This document shows, in pieces, positions 32,701 through 41,282 of a stretch of DNA of 45,796 bases; the stretch's first letter is position 1; the number at the start of each line of letters is the position of its first letter. The notes under the pieces are model-generated. The model saw nothing but the letters and a program-made list of their open reading frames with translations, had not been told where the DNA came from and made no database searches. The position numbers and the translations under genes were made by a program. Location of the stretch: the NCBI GenBank assembly GCA_910587685.1, contig CAJUMY010000013.1, forward strand, positions 1 to 45,796, read 5' to 3'. This stretch comes from an uncultured Christensenellaceae bacterium. GTDB lineage: Bacteria; Bacillota; Clostridia; Christensenellales; UBA3700.

Positions 32701-33312
32701 GATATAGGATTCGGCGGTCTCGACCACGTACTCGCTATGGGCGAAGACGTCAACGTACTCGTCGTAGATACCGAAGTATATTCGAATACCGGCGGTCAGG
32801 CTTCGAAGTCTTCTCCGACAGGCGCGGTAGCTAAATTCGCGGCAGGCGGTAAAGTAACGAAGAAGAAGGATCTCGGAAAGATAGCTATGAGTTACGGCTA
32901 CGTCTACGTTGCTCAGTGTTCTATGGGCGCAAGCGAACAGCAGTTCGTCAACGCTATCAAAGAGGCTGAGTCTTACGACGGTCCGTCGCTCATCATCGCA
33001 TACGCTCCTTGTATCAACCACGGTATCAATATGTCGAACTCTCAGCTCGAGATGAAGAGAGCCGTTGAGGCAGGTTACTGGCAGCTCTACAGATACAATC
33101 CGCTCCTTAAGGACGCAGGAAAGAATCCGTTCACGCTCGACAGCAAAGAGCCGACCGCTAACTATGAGGAATTCCTCCTCGGCGAGACGAGATACGCTTC
33201 GCTCAAGAAGTCTAAGCCCGCAGTAGCTGAGAAACTCTTTAAGCTCAACGAAGAGCAGGCTAAGGCAAGATACGAAGGCTACAAGCAGCTCGCTGAAGAG
33301 AAGAAAGACTGA
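29791..33312 (+). CDS. nifJ: Pyruvate:ferredoxin (flavodoxin) oxidoreductase
   Basis: Converts pyruvate and CoA to acetyl-CoA and CO2 with reduction of ferredoxin, the central energy reaction of fermentative anaerobes. It is the single-chain form, 1173 residues. Domain order: pyrimidine-binding domain with YPITPSSPMAE (about 25), domain with GDHSDVM (about 126), 4Fe-4S domain with two clusters starting at CIQCNKC (about 684) and CTGCGSC (about 739), CAGCGETPY near 808, and the TPP-binding domain with GGDGWAYDIGFGGLDH and TEVYSNTGGQ. All conserved cysteines are present. It is monocistronic with a strong promoter, CGGAGG ribosome binding site and strong terminator, so high expression is expected. 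Confidence 0.97.
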   Translation: MSTKMTIDGNAAAAHIAYAFSEVAAIYPITPSSPMAENADEWATQGRKNMFGQTVRIAEMQSEGGAAGAVHGSLNAGALTTTFTASQGLLLMIPNMYKIAGELLPCVFHVSARALAYHALNIFGDHSDVMSCRQTGFAMLASNSVQEVMDLSLVSHLATLKAKVPFLHFFDGFRTSHEVSKIESIDYADIKKLVDMKDIEDFKSRALNPEHPVQKGTAQNPDIYFQNREACNKYYDAVPAIVEDAMAKVASITGRKYNLFDYYGAKDATKVIVMMGSGAEAVEETIDYLAANGEKVGLIKVRLYRPFAIDKFVSAIPSTCKYITVLDRTKEAGSIGEPLYLDVLSALNEAGKSVKVLCGRYGLGSKEFNPSMVMSIYNNMGGDNKNHFTVGIVDDVTNTSLPVNEKIDASPKDAIRCKFYGLGSDGTVGSNKNSIKIIGNYTDKYAQGYFAYDSKKSGGFTVSHLRFGDTPIKSSYLIDTADFVACHNASYVLKYDMVSELKEGGTFLLNSIWSPEEMGDKLPASMKQTIAKKNVKFYTINALEIAGAVGLGNKISTVMQAAFFKLANVMPYEEADKHMKEFVVKTFSKKGDKIVNMNCQAIDNAIAGLKEVKYPSDWATATTGAAPIASADDNYFKTFISPILAQEGDKLPVSAFNADGTVPTATTKFEKRGTAVKVPQWIISNCIQCNKCSFVCPHACIRPVLQTEDVIANAPEGFATKDAVGFKGYKYRMQVSPLDCTGCGSCANVCPAKEKALVMTPFEEMEAKEAANWEYANALPKTTAAIANKATVKNSQFMRPYFEFSGACAGCGETPYIKVITQLFGDRMVIANATGCSSIYGGSAPTCPYCVDENGNGPAWANSLFEDNAEFGYGINLAYAQRRVKIAEDMNALIELGYNGKAKDLFTKWLETYKDVEANRVVSEEIKAVIDDEAKNASGDIQGLLTAIALNKDCLVKKSIWIFGGDGWAYDIGFGGLDHVLAMGEDVNVLVVDTEVYSNTGGQASKSSPTGAVAKFAAGGKVTKKKDLGKIAMSYGYVYVAQCSMGASEQQFVNAIKEAESYDGPSLIIAYAPCINHGINMSNSQLEMKRAVEAGYWQLYRYNPLLKDAGKNPFTLDSKEPTANYEEFLLGETRYASLKKSKPAVAEKLFKLNEEQAKARYEGYKQLAEEKKD

Positions 33313-33346
33313 TAAAACTTCTTTGAAAATAAAATGATACGAAACA

Positions 33347-33384
33347 AACGCGGCGTAAGTTGATTCTTACGCCGCGTTCTTTTT
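33347..33384 (+). terminator. Terminator of nifJ
   Basis: A perfect 13-bp stem AACGCGGCGTAAG / CTTACGCCGCGTT with a 6-nt loop, followed by CTTTTTAT. It lies 35 bp after the nifJ stop. Confidence 0.92.
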
Positions 33385-33495
33385 ATATCAAATAAGAATA
33401 TCTATATGATAAAATAAAAATTAACTTGAATAAAACAAGTAACTTCGTATATACTTGTTACTTTCCCTGCATCCAACTATCTTCATATCCTTATT

Positions 33496-33987
33496 TTACG
33501 TAATTTTGCGATCTATCGCATGCGTCAGCATATACATTTCTTCCGATAAACCGTCGGAGCTACCCCCTATGAAATACGACGTCGGAGACTTGCCGTCATT
33601 GCTTCCGACAATGACGAATACGTCGTAAAAGTAGTCGTCTTCATCTATAGACGGATTGATACGGTTCTCTCTCTTAATAACGTAAGACGAATAATATTCG
33701 TCATCGGAAACCAAGCCTTCGCTTATACAAAAAACTGTTTTACAGTATTTATTATACTTTCTTATTTTTGTACGCGTACATTTGTCGATATCCTTGAAAT
33801 ACGCTTTTTGAGCCTTATATTTCAGCGTCAAATACATATCAAGTTCCGCTAATCCGACGTATGCGAACGCCGTATAGTTAGGCAAAAACTCCGCGATACG
33901 TTCCGTCGCATCCTCTGTCTGCTCACGTGATAATTCCGCGCTATTTATCGCATCGCAGTCCTTAGTGTCAATATCGGTATGTCTCAT
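33496..33987 (-). CDS. Hypothetical protein (163 aa)
   Basis: A 163-residue acidic protein that I do not recognise. No signal peptide or membrane helix. It contains several tyrosine-rich patches (for example YTAFAYVGLAELDMYLTLKY, about 38-57) and a C-terminal half with DDYFYDVFVIVGSNDGKSP and YFIGGSSDGLSEEMYML. The overall alpha/beta pattern suggests a small soluble domain. The upstream sequence AAGGG is 11 bp before ATG, a weak ribosome binding site. It stands alone between nifJ and the glycosylase gene. Confidence 0.55.
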   Translation of the reverse strand: MRHTDIDTKDCDAINSAELSREQTEDATERIAEFLPNYTAFAYVGLAELDMYLTLKYKAQKAYFKDIDKCTRTKIRKYNKYCKTVFCISEGLVSDDEYYSSYVIKRENRINPSIDEDDYFYDVFVIVGSNDGKSPTSYFIGGSSDGLSEEMYMLTHAIDRKIT

Positions 33988-34156
33988 TAATTTCTTACCC
34001 TTATGTTTTATAACGTTATTTTAACATATCGACAAGATATTTTCAATCTTCTTTTTGTCTTTCTGCGTATGTTCTTTTCGATATCCTATCAACAAATATA
34101 ATTACGATATTCGAACTTTTCCTCTAATTATAATAGCCGTATATTAATTAATATGG

Positions 34157-34162
34157 TATAAT
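34157..34162 (+). promoter_or_regulatory. Extended -10 giving a leaderless transcript
   Basis: TGGTATAAT (TGn plus a perfect -10) ends 6 bp before the ATG at 34169. A start at the usual 6-7 bp distance would fall on the ATG itself. No Shine-Dalgarno sequence is present. No consensus -35 is seen, which is normal for extended -10 promoters. Confidence 0.6.
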
Positions 34163-34168
34163 CATCAT

Positions 34169-34639
34169 ATGGAAAAGAGAATTTATTCATTTGAACCAAT
34201 ATATAACAGCGAATCCAAAGTCTTGATACTAGGCTCTATGGCGTCGATAAAGTCGCTCGAATACGGCTTTTACTATATGCATCCGCAAAACAAGTTTTGG
34301 AAAGTTATCGCAATGATAACGGGCGAAGACGTACCGCCTACGCATGAAGGTAAAAAAGAACTGCTCCTAAGACACAATATAGCGGTAATGGACGTGCTTG
34401 ATTCGTGCGAAAGAGAGGGTTCTCTCGATTCGAATATTAAAAACTATATTGTAAACGATGTAAAAAGAGTAGTCGAGAACACAAACGTCGTCAAGATATT
34501 CAATAACGGTAAATACTCGTATAATACGGCAAAGAAACACTTTCCAGATCTCGAATTTAACTATTTACCTTCGACAAGCCCCGCAAACAACGGCTCTTTC
34601 GACGTCGGCAAATGGCTCGAAATAAAAAATTACCTATAA
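34169..34639 (+). CDS. Hypoxanthine-DNA glycosylase (UDG superfamily)
   Basis: A 156-residue member of the uracil-DNA glycosylase superfamily, DNA-deoxyinosine glycosylase group (TIGR04274), which removes deaminated adenine from DNA. The N-terminal motif VLILGSMASIKSLEYGFYY (about 19-37) with MHPQNKFWKV and the C-terminal LPSTSPANNG (about 132-141) are the two active-site motifs. The usual GS-x-P-S is here GSMAS, so the proline of motif 1 is replaced. Length is close to the family norm (150-170). Its promoter suggests a leaderless mRNA. Confidence 0.85.
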   Translation: MEKRIYSFEPIYNSESKVLILGSMASIKSLEYGFYYMHPQNKFWKVIAMITGEDVPPTHEGKKELLLRHNIAVMDVLDSCEREGSLDSNIKNYIVNDVKRVVENTNVVKIFNNGKYSYNTAKKHFPDLEFNYLPSTSPANNGSFDVGKWLEIKNYL

Positions 34640-34807
34640 CATCCGCCAATTATTATCGTTAATTTGATGTACATATACGATACTTTTATGATTTTACAGT
34701 TAATGTTTTCCTTGCTTATACCGTTAATATTCCCCTATCAAGCGGACAGCCATATCGATTATTGATAATTAAGATAAGTTTATTTTTAAGAAAAAACGGA
34801 TAACTAT

Positions 34808-34852
34808 AAAAAATCAACGGCGAGCCGATACGATATTCACCGTTGATTTTTT
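34808..34852. terminator. Bidirectional terminator
   Basis: Arms AAAAATCAACGG and CCGTTGATTTTT with a 20-nt centre. T-tracts flank the stem on both strands, so it can end both the plus-strand glycosylase transcript and the minus-strand kinase transcript. Confidence 0.8.
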
Positions 34853-34870
34853 TATTCTATATTAATAATT

Positions 34871-35704
34871 TTATTTGACGCCTATTCTCGTTGACGGAGC
34901 TTTGCCGCTCAGTATATCTTCTATTGAGTACGCGGAGTTAGCGATGAATACTTCGGCGCCGTTCTTGAGAGGAGCTTTGATATACTCGAGCTTTGCCCAA
35001 GCGCCGTTAGCGCCCTTCCTCGAACTGCCTTGACAGCTTGTCTGAAAATGTTCAACGTTCTCTATAAGCTCGTAAACATCCTTTCCGCTTATATTTCTAA
35101 CGAGCGAATTCTTATCGCTGAAATCGCTGTATATACCGTCAACGCCCGTCATTATGAGCAGTCTCTTAGTCTTGACAAGGCACGCTATCTGGCTCGCAGT
35201 CTCGTCGTTATCGACGCATTGCACTGCTTTGACGCCCATCTTACTGTACTGCTGTATCTCGAACTTCACTATCTCGTCGTAAGATACGGGATCGTTATAG
35301 TTGATGATCGGTATTGCGTTCTGTCTCGGACATCTCAAAAGAAGTTCTTTGAGGTGCTCTCTTTTCATCCCGTCGTTAAAGTGCGTATGTTCGACAAGTA
35401 TCTGGCGAAGCGAATATCTGCTGTCCGTAAACTGACGGTAGTTGGACATAAGTATAGCCTGTCCCTGCGCCGAATAGTCTACCTTGCTGTTCTCGTCCTC
35501 TTCGTCGAGCTCTCTTCCGTTATTTCTCTTCATGTAGTCGAGCCTACCTATCTCAGCCGCTCCGCTCGTGACCCATATGTATCCGGGACGCAGTTCTCTC
35601 GAAAGGCGCGCGATGATATTGTAATCCATATCCTTATATTTATCGTTGATGAGCGCCATCGAACCTATCTTTCCTACGAGCTCTATATCAAACTTATTAC
35701 TCAT
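34871..35704 (-). CDS. ProB-like amino acid kinase family protein
   Basis: A 277-residue kinase of the amino acid kinase superfamily closest in layout to glutamate 5-kinase without the PUA domain. Motifs in order: KIGSMAL (12-18), WVTSGAAEIG (44-53), PIINYNDPVS (132-141), DNDETAS (165-171), TGVDGIY (186-192) and GANGAWAKLE (231-240). These match the ATP and substrate loops of ProB. No proA or proC is nearby. Instead it is coupled (8-bp overlap) to a degenerate shikimate-kinase-like gene, so a role in proline synthesis is uncertain. The substrate may differ. Confidence 0.7.
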   Translation of the reverse strand: MSNKFDIELVGKIGSMALINDKYKDMDYNIIARLSRELRPGYIWVTSGAAEIGRLDYMKRNNGRELDEEDENSKVDYSAQGQAILMSNYRQFTDSRYSLRQILVEHTHFNDGMKREHLKELLLRCPRQNAIPIINYNDPVSYDEIVKFEIQQYSKMGVKAVQCVDNDETASQIACLVKTKRLLIMTGVDGIYSDFSDKNSLVRNISGKDVYELIENVEHFQTSCQGSSRKGANGAWAKLEYIKAPLKNGAEVFIANSAYSIEDILSGKAPSTRIGVK

Positions 35705-36221
35705 TGCCTATTATATCCTCCATTCTCGATATCGCAAGACTTACGGCGGCGTCGGGAAGTATTCTCGACGTATCTATTACCGCGTCGCTGAGCGGCGCTA
35801 TCTTAACGGCGATATTGCGTAGCAGGCTGTGGCTCTTCTCGAGCAATTCGTCCTTTAGAAAACACATCCTGTCCTTATCTATTCTCCTAAGAGTAGTCTC
35901 GTCGTCCGCCGTCAAAAGTATTATATACGCGACCTTCTTGAGCTTTTCTATCGAAGGAACGTTAAGAGCCATCGTTCCGGTCGTCGCGATCACGGAATTG
36001 TCGCACTTGTTCACTATATCGTCTACAGCGGAATCCTCGAGCGCGTAATAATATTCCGTCCCGAAATCTCTAACGAGCGACGGTATATCGGAATTATTGA
36101 CGTATTCTATGGTATCCTCTACTAGAACGGTGTTCATCTCGAGTTCTTCGGCTATCATGCGTCCGACCTTGATATTGACGTTCCTCATTCCGCCTACAAC
36201 GGCGATATTTCTCTTGTACAT
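35697..36221 (-). CDS. Shikimate-kinase-like pseudoenzyme
   Basis: A 174-residue protein with the outline of shikimate kinase. The N-terminal strand and loop IAVVGGMRNVNIKVGRMIAEE (6-26) aligns with the P-loop region, but the GK[ST] of Walker A is replaced by V15-N16-I17. The position of the shikimate-binding arginine in the FRxxE motif is occupied by Ala60 within YYYALED. The later motif appears as IATTGTMAL, where enzymes have ATGGG. ATP binding by the usual route therefore looks impossible. It is the first gene of a two-gene unit with the ProB-like kinase and may be a regulatory or scaffold partner. Alternative: a different, unknown P-loop-derived fold. Confidence 0.6.
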   Translation of the reverse strand: MYKRNIAVVGGMRNVNIKVGRMIAEELEMNTVLVEDTIEYVNNSDIPSLVRDFGTEYYYALEDSAVDDIVNKCDNSVIATTGTMALNVPSIEKLKKVAYIILLTADDETTLRRIDKDRMCFLKDELLEKSHSLLRNIAVKIAPLSDAVIDTSRILPDAAVSLAISRMEDIIGNE

Positions 36222-36368
36222 TCAATTACCTCTAACTAATTTTTTACGATCCTCTTTATCTGGCGCCTATTTCTGCGTCCGCTATTTTACATTTGCGATA
36301 TTTGAGCTATCGGTTTATATGGGCGGCGATATCGCCAATATAAACTAAATGCTTTTCCTTTACTGATA

Positions 36369-37577
36369 TCAAGCCGCTTGGGGAAATCTTCTGTCGATCC
36401 AAAAGATTATCCTTTCTGTCTCGAATTGAACCTCAACTCTGCTCTTTTCGCCTCTCGAAGTCCTGAAATCCATTCCGCCGTTCTCTCCAATAGTGAGCAC
36501 TACGTCGCCGTCGTTATCGGTTCTGTATATCTCTTTGATACCGTCGTAATCGCCGTCGGGAATAGCGTCTCTGTACGCCGCGAGCCTATCAAGAGTACTA
36601 GGCGTAGGGTGCCCGTAAGAGTTGCCCGTGCCTGCGCTGATAACGGCGAACTCGGGGTCTATATAATTCAGGAAGTCTGCCGACGTACCGCTTTCACTGC
36701 CGTGATGTCCCACTTTGAGAACGTCGCAGTCGATATCTATTTTCTTATCTATGAACCAATGCTCCGTATCGTTCTTACCTTTACCTTCGGCGTCGCCTGT
36801 GAACACGACGCTCCTATTCCCGTACGTTAGGACAGATATCGGAGAGACGGAATTGAGCGCTTGAGCGCTGCTCTTTTTGACAGTATCGTAATACTCTGCG
36901 CTCCTGCAATACGATATCATACTGTAGCCGTCACCCGATATATTATTCACCGTATCGACATTCTTTATAACTTCCGCTTTCCGAGTGTTGCCGTCCGGGT
37001 CGGTATAAGTCTCTTTGTTCGCCGCTATAACGACGTCGTTAAAGGTCTTTGTGGGAATAGAACCGCCCTCTCCGTCGATCTCTCCGTCATAGTCGGGCAA
37101 GAATATCTTTTTCACCTCGAAGGTTTCGATAACGTCGTCAACGTAATCGCTGTGATCGGCATCGGAATGAGTGAGCAAAACAGCGTCGAAAACGCTTATC
37201 TTCGCCACGTCTTTAACGTACGCGATTATCTCGTCCTTTACCTTTTTACCTTCGTCGACGTGTCCGGTATTGTACCTGCCGCCGGCGTCTATCATCATTG
37301 CCTTACCGTCGGGAAACTTTATTACTATCGAATCGCCCTGACCGACGTCTATGAAATGCACTTCGAGTCTGTCGCCGAGTATCTCGTTCGTGGGAATATC
37401 TCCGCCTTGCCCCCTGCCGTTACCCGTTATCGCAGATATTATGAGAGAAAATATATCGGGACGTATAAAGTAGATAGCCGCCATAACGATAGCTATAATT
37501 AGAACTATTACGACGAGCGCTATTATCAACTCTTTTGACAGTCTTATATTTTTCTTTTTCGATCTCGACTTTGCCAT
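36369..37577 (-). CDS. Membrane-anchored ComEC-type MBL-fold hydrolase
   Basis: A 402-residue protein. Residues about 17-38 form one membrane helix after a basic N-terminus, so the catalytic part faces outward. The metallo-beta-lactamase domain begins at VHFIDVGQGDSIVI (about 73-86) and carries the metal motif LTHSDADHSDY (His137, Asp139, Asp141, His142). It continues with VFTGDAEGKG and VGHHGSESGTS. This is the stand-alone version of the ComEC/Rec2 C-terminal hydrolase, an extracellular nuclease-like domain. No competence genes are adjacent. A DUF3006-like protein often paired with this family is far away at 910-1089. Confidence 0.85.
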   Translation of the reverse strand: MAKSRSKKKNIRLSKELIIALVVIVLIIAIVMAAIYFIRPDIFSLIISAITGNGRGQGGDIPTNEILGDRLEVHFIDVGQGDSIVIKFPDGKAMMIDAGGRYNTGHVDEGKKVKDEIIAYVKDVAKISVFDAVLLTHSDADHSDYVDDVIETFEVKKIFLPDYDGEIDGEGGSIPTKTFNDVVIAANKETYTDPDGNTRKAEVIKNVDTVNNISGDGYSMISYCRSAEYYDTVKKSSAQALNSVSPISVLTYGNRSVVFTGDAEGKGKNDTEHWFIDKKIDIDCDVLKVGHHGSESGTSADFLNYIDPEFAVISAGTGNSYGHPTPSTLDRLAAYRDAIPDGDYDGIKEIYRTDNDGDVVLTIGENGGMDFRTSRGEKSRVEVQFETERIIFWIDRRFPQAA

Positions 37578-37733
37578 TTCCCTCTCCGACTAAGCGTAAA
37601 AGTTAAAGTATAGTATATGCATGCCGTTTTAATATCCGAACGCCGAGAAGCGTCAAATATGCGTCATATCGGTACTATAATATTTTTCATTAGTTTGATT
37701 CATCGGTCAAGACTTCGGCTACAAATAAAAGAA

Positions 37734-39359
37734 TCACTTCTTTGCGTTATAGCTGTCCTTTAGTCCCACTATCATATTGAATTCGCGTCTATTATCGCCG
37801 TAACCCTTTACCGCGCTGTAATAACCCATTCTCACAAACTGGAACCGCGAATACTCCTCTACGCTGCCCAGCATAGCTTCGCCCTTTGCCGCGAACGTTT
37901 TATGCGAATCCTTATTAAGGCGGAGACTGAAGTCTCCCTCGCCGTCGAGAAGCAAATAATCGTATTCGTTGAGCGTAAGATCGACTGCGTCTTTTGCGTT
38001 GACCCACTGGATAACGCCCTTGACCTTGATATTTGCGTTGACGCCGCCGCTCTTGCTGTCCTCGATAGCTCTGACGCGTATCTCCTTAACGTTGCCGTTA
38101 TCGTCCGTCTCGTGCGAAACGTATTCGACGATATACGAGCCTTTGAGCCTGACAGTTCCTCCCGGAACAAGTCTTTTATACTTGGGAGGCGGAACGACCT
38201 TGAAGTCGTCTCCGTCGATGAATATCTCTCTCGAGAACGTAACTCTATGCGTCGAGCCGCTCTCGTCGTTCGGATTATTCTCGATATCGTATATTTCGTC
38301 GTCATTGATATTTTCGACGATCATCTTTATGGGGTTCTTGACGACCATAGCTCTCACGGCATGCTCGTTGAGATGATCTCTGACAGCATGCTCGAGAAGC
38401 GGCGTCTCTATGACGGAATTGCTCTTGGATACTCCGATAAGCTCGCAGAAATTGCGGATAGCTTCAGGCGGATATCCCCTCTCCTTCATACCGCTGAGCG
38501 TCGGCATTCTCGGATCGTCCCAACCGGATACGAAGCCTTCGTCGACGAGTTTTTTCAAATATCTTTTGCTCATTATAGTGCGTTCGATATTGAGCCTTGC
38601 GAATTCCACCTGTCTCGGTCCCGGCGTAAAACCGCAGTTTATCTTCACCCAATCGTAAAGAGGTCTGTGATCCTCGAACTCGAGCGAACATAGCGAATGA
38701 GTTATTCCCTCGAACGCGTCCTCAAGCGGATGCGCAAAATCGTACATCGGATAGATACACCACTTGTCGCCCGTTCTGTGATGCGTGGCTCTCAGTATTC
38801 TGTATATGATAGGGTCTCTCATATTTATATTAGGCGAAGCCATATCTATCTTCGCTCTCAAGACCTTCTCGCCGTCCTTATATTTGCCGTCCTTCATTTC
38901 CTCAAAGAGTCTGAGATTTTCCTCAACGCTTCTAGTTCTGTACGGACTCTCCTTGCCGGGCTCCGTTAGCGTTCCTCTCGACTCCTTTATCTCGTCGGCT
39001 GTAAGATCGCAAACGTACGCTTTGCCGTCCTTGATGAGCTTCACTGCGCATTCGTACATACCGTCGAAATAGTCGGACGCGTAAAGTTCCTTATCCCACG
39101 TAAATCCGAGCCACTTTATATCCCTCTTTATCGACTCGACGTATTCGACGTCCTCTTTTGAAGGATTGGTGTCGTCGAATCGAAGATTGCATTTGCCGTT
39201 ATACTTAGCCTTTACGCCGAAATTGATGCAAAGCGCTTTCGCGTGTCCTACGTGAAGGTATCCGTTAGGTTCGGGCGGGAAACGCGTTATTATCCCGTCG
39301 CATCTGCCTTCTTCTATATCGCTGTTGATTATCTCTTCAATAAAATTCGTTGCTTCCAT
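37734..39359 (-). CDS. glnS: Glutaminyl-tRNA synthetase
   Basis: Charges tRNA-Gln with glutamine; 541 residues. The class I signatures are GYLHVGHAKAL (HIGH) and IMSKRYLKKL (KMSKS-like MSKR). The start TRFPPEPNG and the C-terminal anticodon-binding beta-barrel segments PPPKYKRLVPGGTVRLKG are GlnRS-specific and distinguish it from GluRS. It lies 38 bp after fhs on the same strand, so it may share its transcript. No T-box leader is visible in the short gap. Confidence 0.96.
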   Translation of the reverse strand: MEATNFIEEIINSDIEEGRCDGIITRFPPEPNGYLHVGHAKALCINFGVKAKYNGKCNLRFDDTNPSKEDVEYVESIKRDIKWLGFTWDKELYASDYFDGMYECAVKLIKDGKAYVCDLTADEIKESRGTLTEPGKESPYRTRSVEENLRLFEEMKDGKYKDGEKVLRAKIDMASPNINMRDPIIYRILRATHHRTGDKWCIYPMYDFAHPLEDAFEGITHSLCSLEFEDHRPLYDWVKINCGFTPGPRQVEFARLNIERTIMSKRYLKKLVDEGFVSGWDDPRMPTLSGMKERGYPPEAIRNFCELIGVSKSNSVIETPLLEHAVRDHLNEHAVRAMVVKNPIKMIVENINDDEIYDIENNPNDESGSTHRVTFSREIFIDGDDFKVVPPPKYKRLVPGGTVRLKGSYIVEYVSHETDDNGNVKEIRVRAIEDSKSGGVNANIKVKGVIQWVNAKDAVDLTLNEYDYLLLDGEGDFSLRLNKDSHKTFAAKGEAMLGSVEEYSRFQFVRMGYYSAVKGYGDNRREFNMIVGLKDSYNAKK

Positions 39360-39397
39360 TATATGTCTTCCTTAATAGTTTGTTTCGTAAAGAGGGA

Positions 39398-41053
39398 TCA
39401 AAAGAGCCCCGATATTTTGCCGTTTTCGTCGATCGTCATCTTCGTACCCGCAGGCTCTTTAGACAGCCCCGGCATAAGCATTATGCTTCCCGCTATGACG
39501 ACTATGAATCCTGCGCCGCTCCTAAGTTCGACGTTTTCTATACGCAAAGTAAAGTCCCTAGGTCTGCCGAGCGCTTTGGGATTGTCGGATAACGAATACT
39601 GCGTCTTTGCTATACATATCGGCAAGTTTCCGTAACCTATATCGGTCATGCGCTCTATATTCGCCTTAGCTTTCGGTGAGAGCTCTATGCCTTTCGCGCC
39701 GTATACCTTTTTTGCGACCGTTTCTATCTTTTCCTCTATGCTCATATTAAGAGAATACGAATAGGTCATCTCTTTATCGGAGTTTTCGACCGCCTCGACG
39801 ACTTTATTCGCGAGTTCCTTTGCTCCTTCGCCGCCGTTCGCCCAAGCGTCGCACGTTACGAATCTCGCGCCGCGCTCGCGGCATATCTTCTCGATATATT
39901 CTATCTCGTTCTTGCTGTCCGTTATGAATCTATTGAGAGTGACGACAACGTTTGCGTTGAACGCATTATTGAGAGCGTCTATATGCGCAATGAGATTATC
40001 TATACCGTTTTGAAGCGTAACGAGATCCTCCTTTGCAAGATCCTCTTTCTTCGCTCCGCCGTTGAATTTTAATGCTCTCACAGTTGCGACAAGAACTACC
40101 GCCTTGGGCTTCAAGCCCGCCATTCTGCACTTTATATCTATGAACTTTTCCGCGCCGAGATCCGCGCCGAAGCCCGCTTCCGTAATGACGTAATCCGCGA
40201 GCGACATCGCCGTCTTCGTAGCTATAACGCTGTTACAGCCGTGCGCTATATTCGCAAAAGGTCCGCCGTGAATTATCGCGGGCGCGCCCTCGAGAGTCTG
40301 TACAAGATTGGGCTTTATTGCGTCTTTCATGAGTATCGCGCAAGCGTCCTCGATCTTCAAGTCCCTTGCTCTTACCGGCTCTCTATTATAGTTATACGCG
40401 ACGACTACATCCCCGACGCGTCTCTTGAAGTCCGTAAGGTCATTCGAAAGACAAAGTATCGCCATTATCTCCGACGCCGCCGTGATATTGAAACCGTCCT
40501 CTCTCGGAACGCCGTCTGTCTCTCCGCCGAGTCCGCATACGATACGTCTTAACGCTCTGTCGTTAAGATCGACGCACCTCTTCCAAACTATGCGGCGAGG
40601 GTCGATGCCGAGCTCGTTCCCTTGATGTATATGATTGTCTATCATTGCGGATATGAGATTATTCGCAGAAGTTATAGCGTGAAGATCGCCGGTGAAATGA
40701 AGATTGATATCTTCCATCGGAATGACTTGAGCGTGTCCGCCGCCCGTAGCTCCGCCCTTGACTCCGAATACCGGTCCGAGCGACGGCTCGCGAAGCGCAA
40801 GACATACGCTCTTGCCTATCTTCTGAAGTCCGTCGGCAAGTCCTATGGACGTCGTAGTCTTTCCTTCGCCGAACGGCGTAGGATTGATAGCCGTGACGAG
40901 CACCAGCTTATCCGTCTTTGGAACGGGATCGACGTTTATTTTGGCTTTGTACTTTCCGTAAGTCTCGTATTCGTCCTCGTTAAGACCCAGTTTGGCGGCG
41001 ATATTCCCAATATTCTCGGGCGTTACGCTCATAGCTATCTCGATATCCGTCAT
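39398..41053 (-). CDS. fhs: Formate-tetrahydrofolate ligase
   Basis: Makes 10-formyltetrahydrofolate from formate, ATP and tetrahydrofolate; 551 residues. The P-loop is PFGEGKTTTSIG (about 60-71). The conserved VFGVKGGATGGGHAQVIP and NLHFTGDLHAI follow, with AGFGADLGAEKFIDIKCR further on. It serves purine and formyl-methionine supply, and in acetogens the Wood-Ljungdahl methyl branch; no other branch genes are present here. A TGTTATAAT extended -10 at 41132-41124 may be the promoter. Confidence 0.97.
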   Translation of the reverse strand: MTDIEIAMSVTPENIGNIAAKLGLNEDEYETYGKYKAKINVDPVPKTDKLVLVTAINPTPFGEGKTTTSIGLADGLQKIGKSVCLALREPSLGPVFGVKGGATGGGHAQVIPMEDINLHFTGDLHAITSANNLISAMIDNHIHQGNELGIDPRRIVWKRCVDLNDRALRRIVCGLGGETDGVPREDGFNITAASEIMAILCLSNDLTDFKRRVGDVVVAYNYNREPVRARDLKIEDACAILMKDAIKPNLVQTLEGAPAIIHGGPFANIAHGCNSVIATKTAMSLADYVITEAGFGADLGAEKFIDIKCRMAGLKPKAVVLVATVRALKFNGGAKKEDLAKEDLVTLQNGIDNLIAHIDALNNAFNANVVVTLNRFITDSKNEIEYIEKICRERGARFVTCDAWANGGEGAKELANKVVEAVENSDKEMTYSYSLNMSIEEKIETVAKKVYGAKGIELSPKAKANIERMTDIGYGNLPICIAKTQYSLSDNPKALGRPRDFTLRIENVELRSGAGFIVVIAGSIMLMPGLSKEPAGTKMTIDENGKISGLF

Positions 41054-41123
41054 AGAACTACTCCTTTCTTTTTATGATTTTATTATGCGAACTCGCGCGT
41101 ACGCTAAGCGGTCATTATTCGTT

Positions 41124-41132
41124 ATTATAACA
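41124..41132 (-). promoter_or_regulatory. Candidate extended -10 for fhs-glnS
   Basis: The minus strand reads TGTTATAAT, about 70 bp before the fhs start. A consensus -35 is not seen at the right distance, so this is tentative. Confidence 0.4.
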
Positions 41133-41282
41133 ACGTCTATCCATCTCTTAACGCAACACGTTTTTATTTAATTATATACTATTTTATTTTATAATTATTT
41201 TAATAATAAGTCAATTGAAGTTATGAAAAATTTAAGCCCGACGGCGTATTTGAAAATTACTCATTAATCGAAATATTCATGA

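Noticed and set aside
29773..33021. A 1082-codon open frame on the minus strand opposite nifJ
   Set aside because: It is an exact antisense shadow of pyruvate:ferredoxin oxidoreductase. It has no ribosome binding site or recognisable domain, and its composition (Ser, Arg, Val, Tyr rich) is what the complement of this codon usage gives. All nifJ motifs are on the plus strand.
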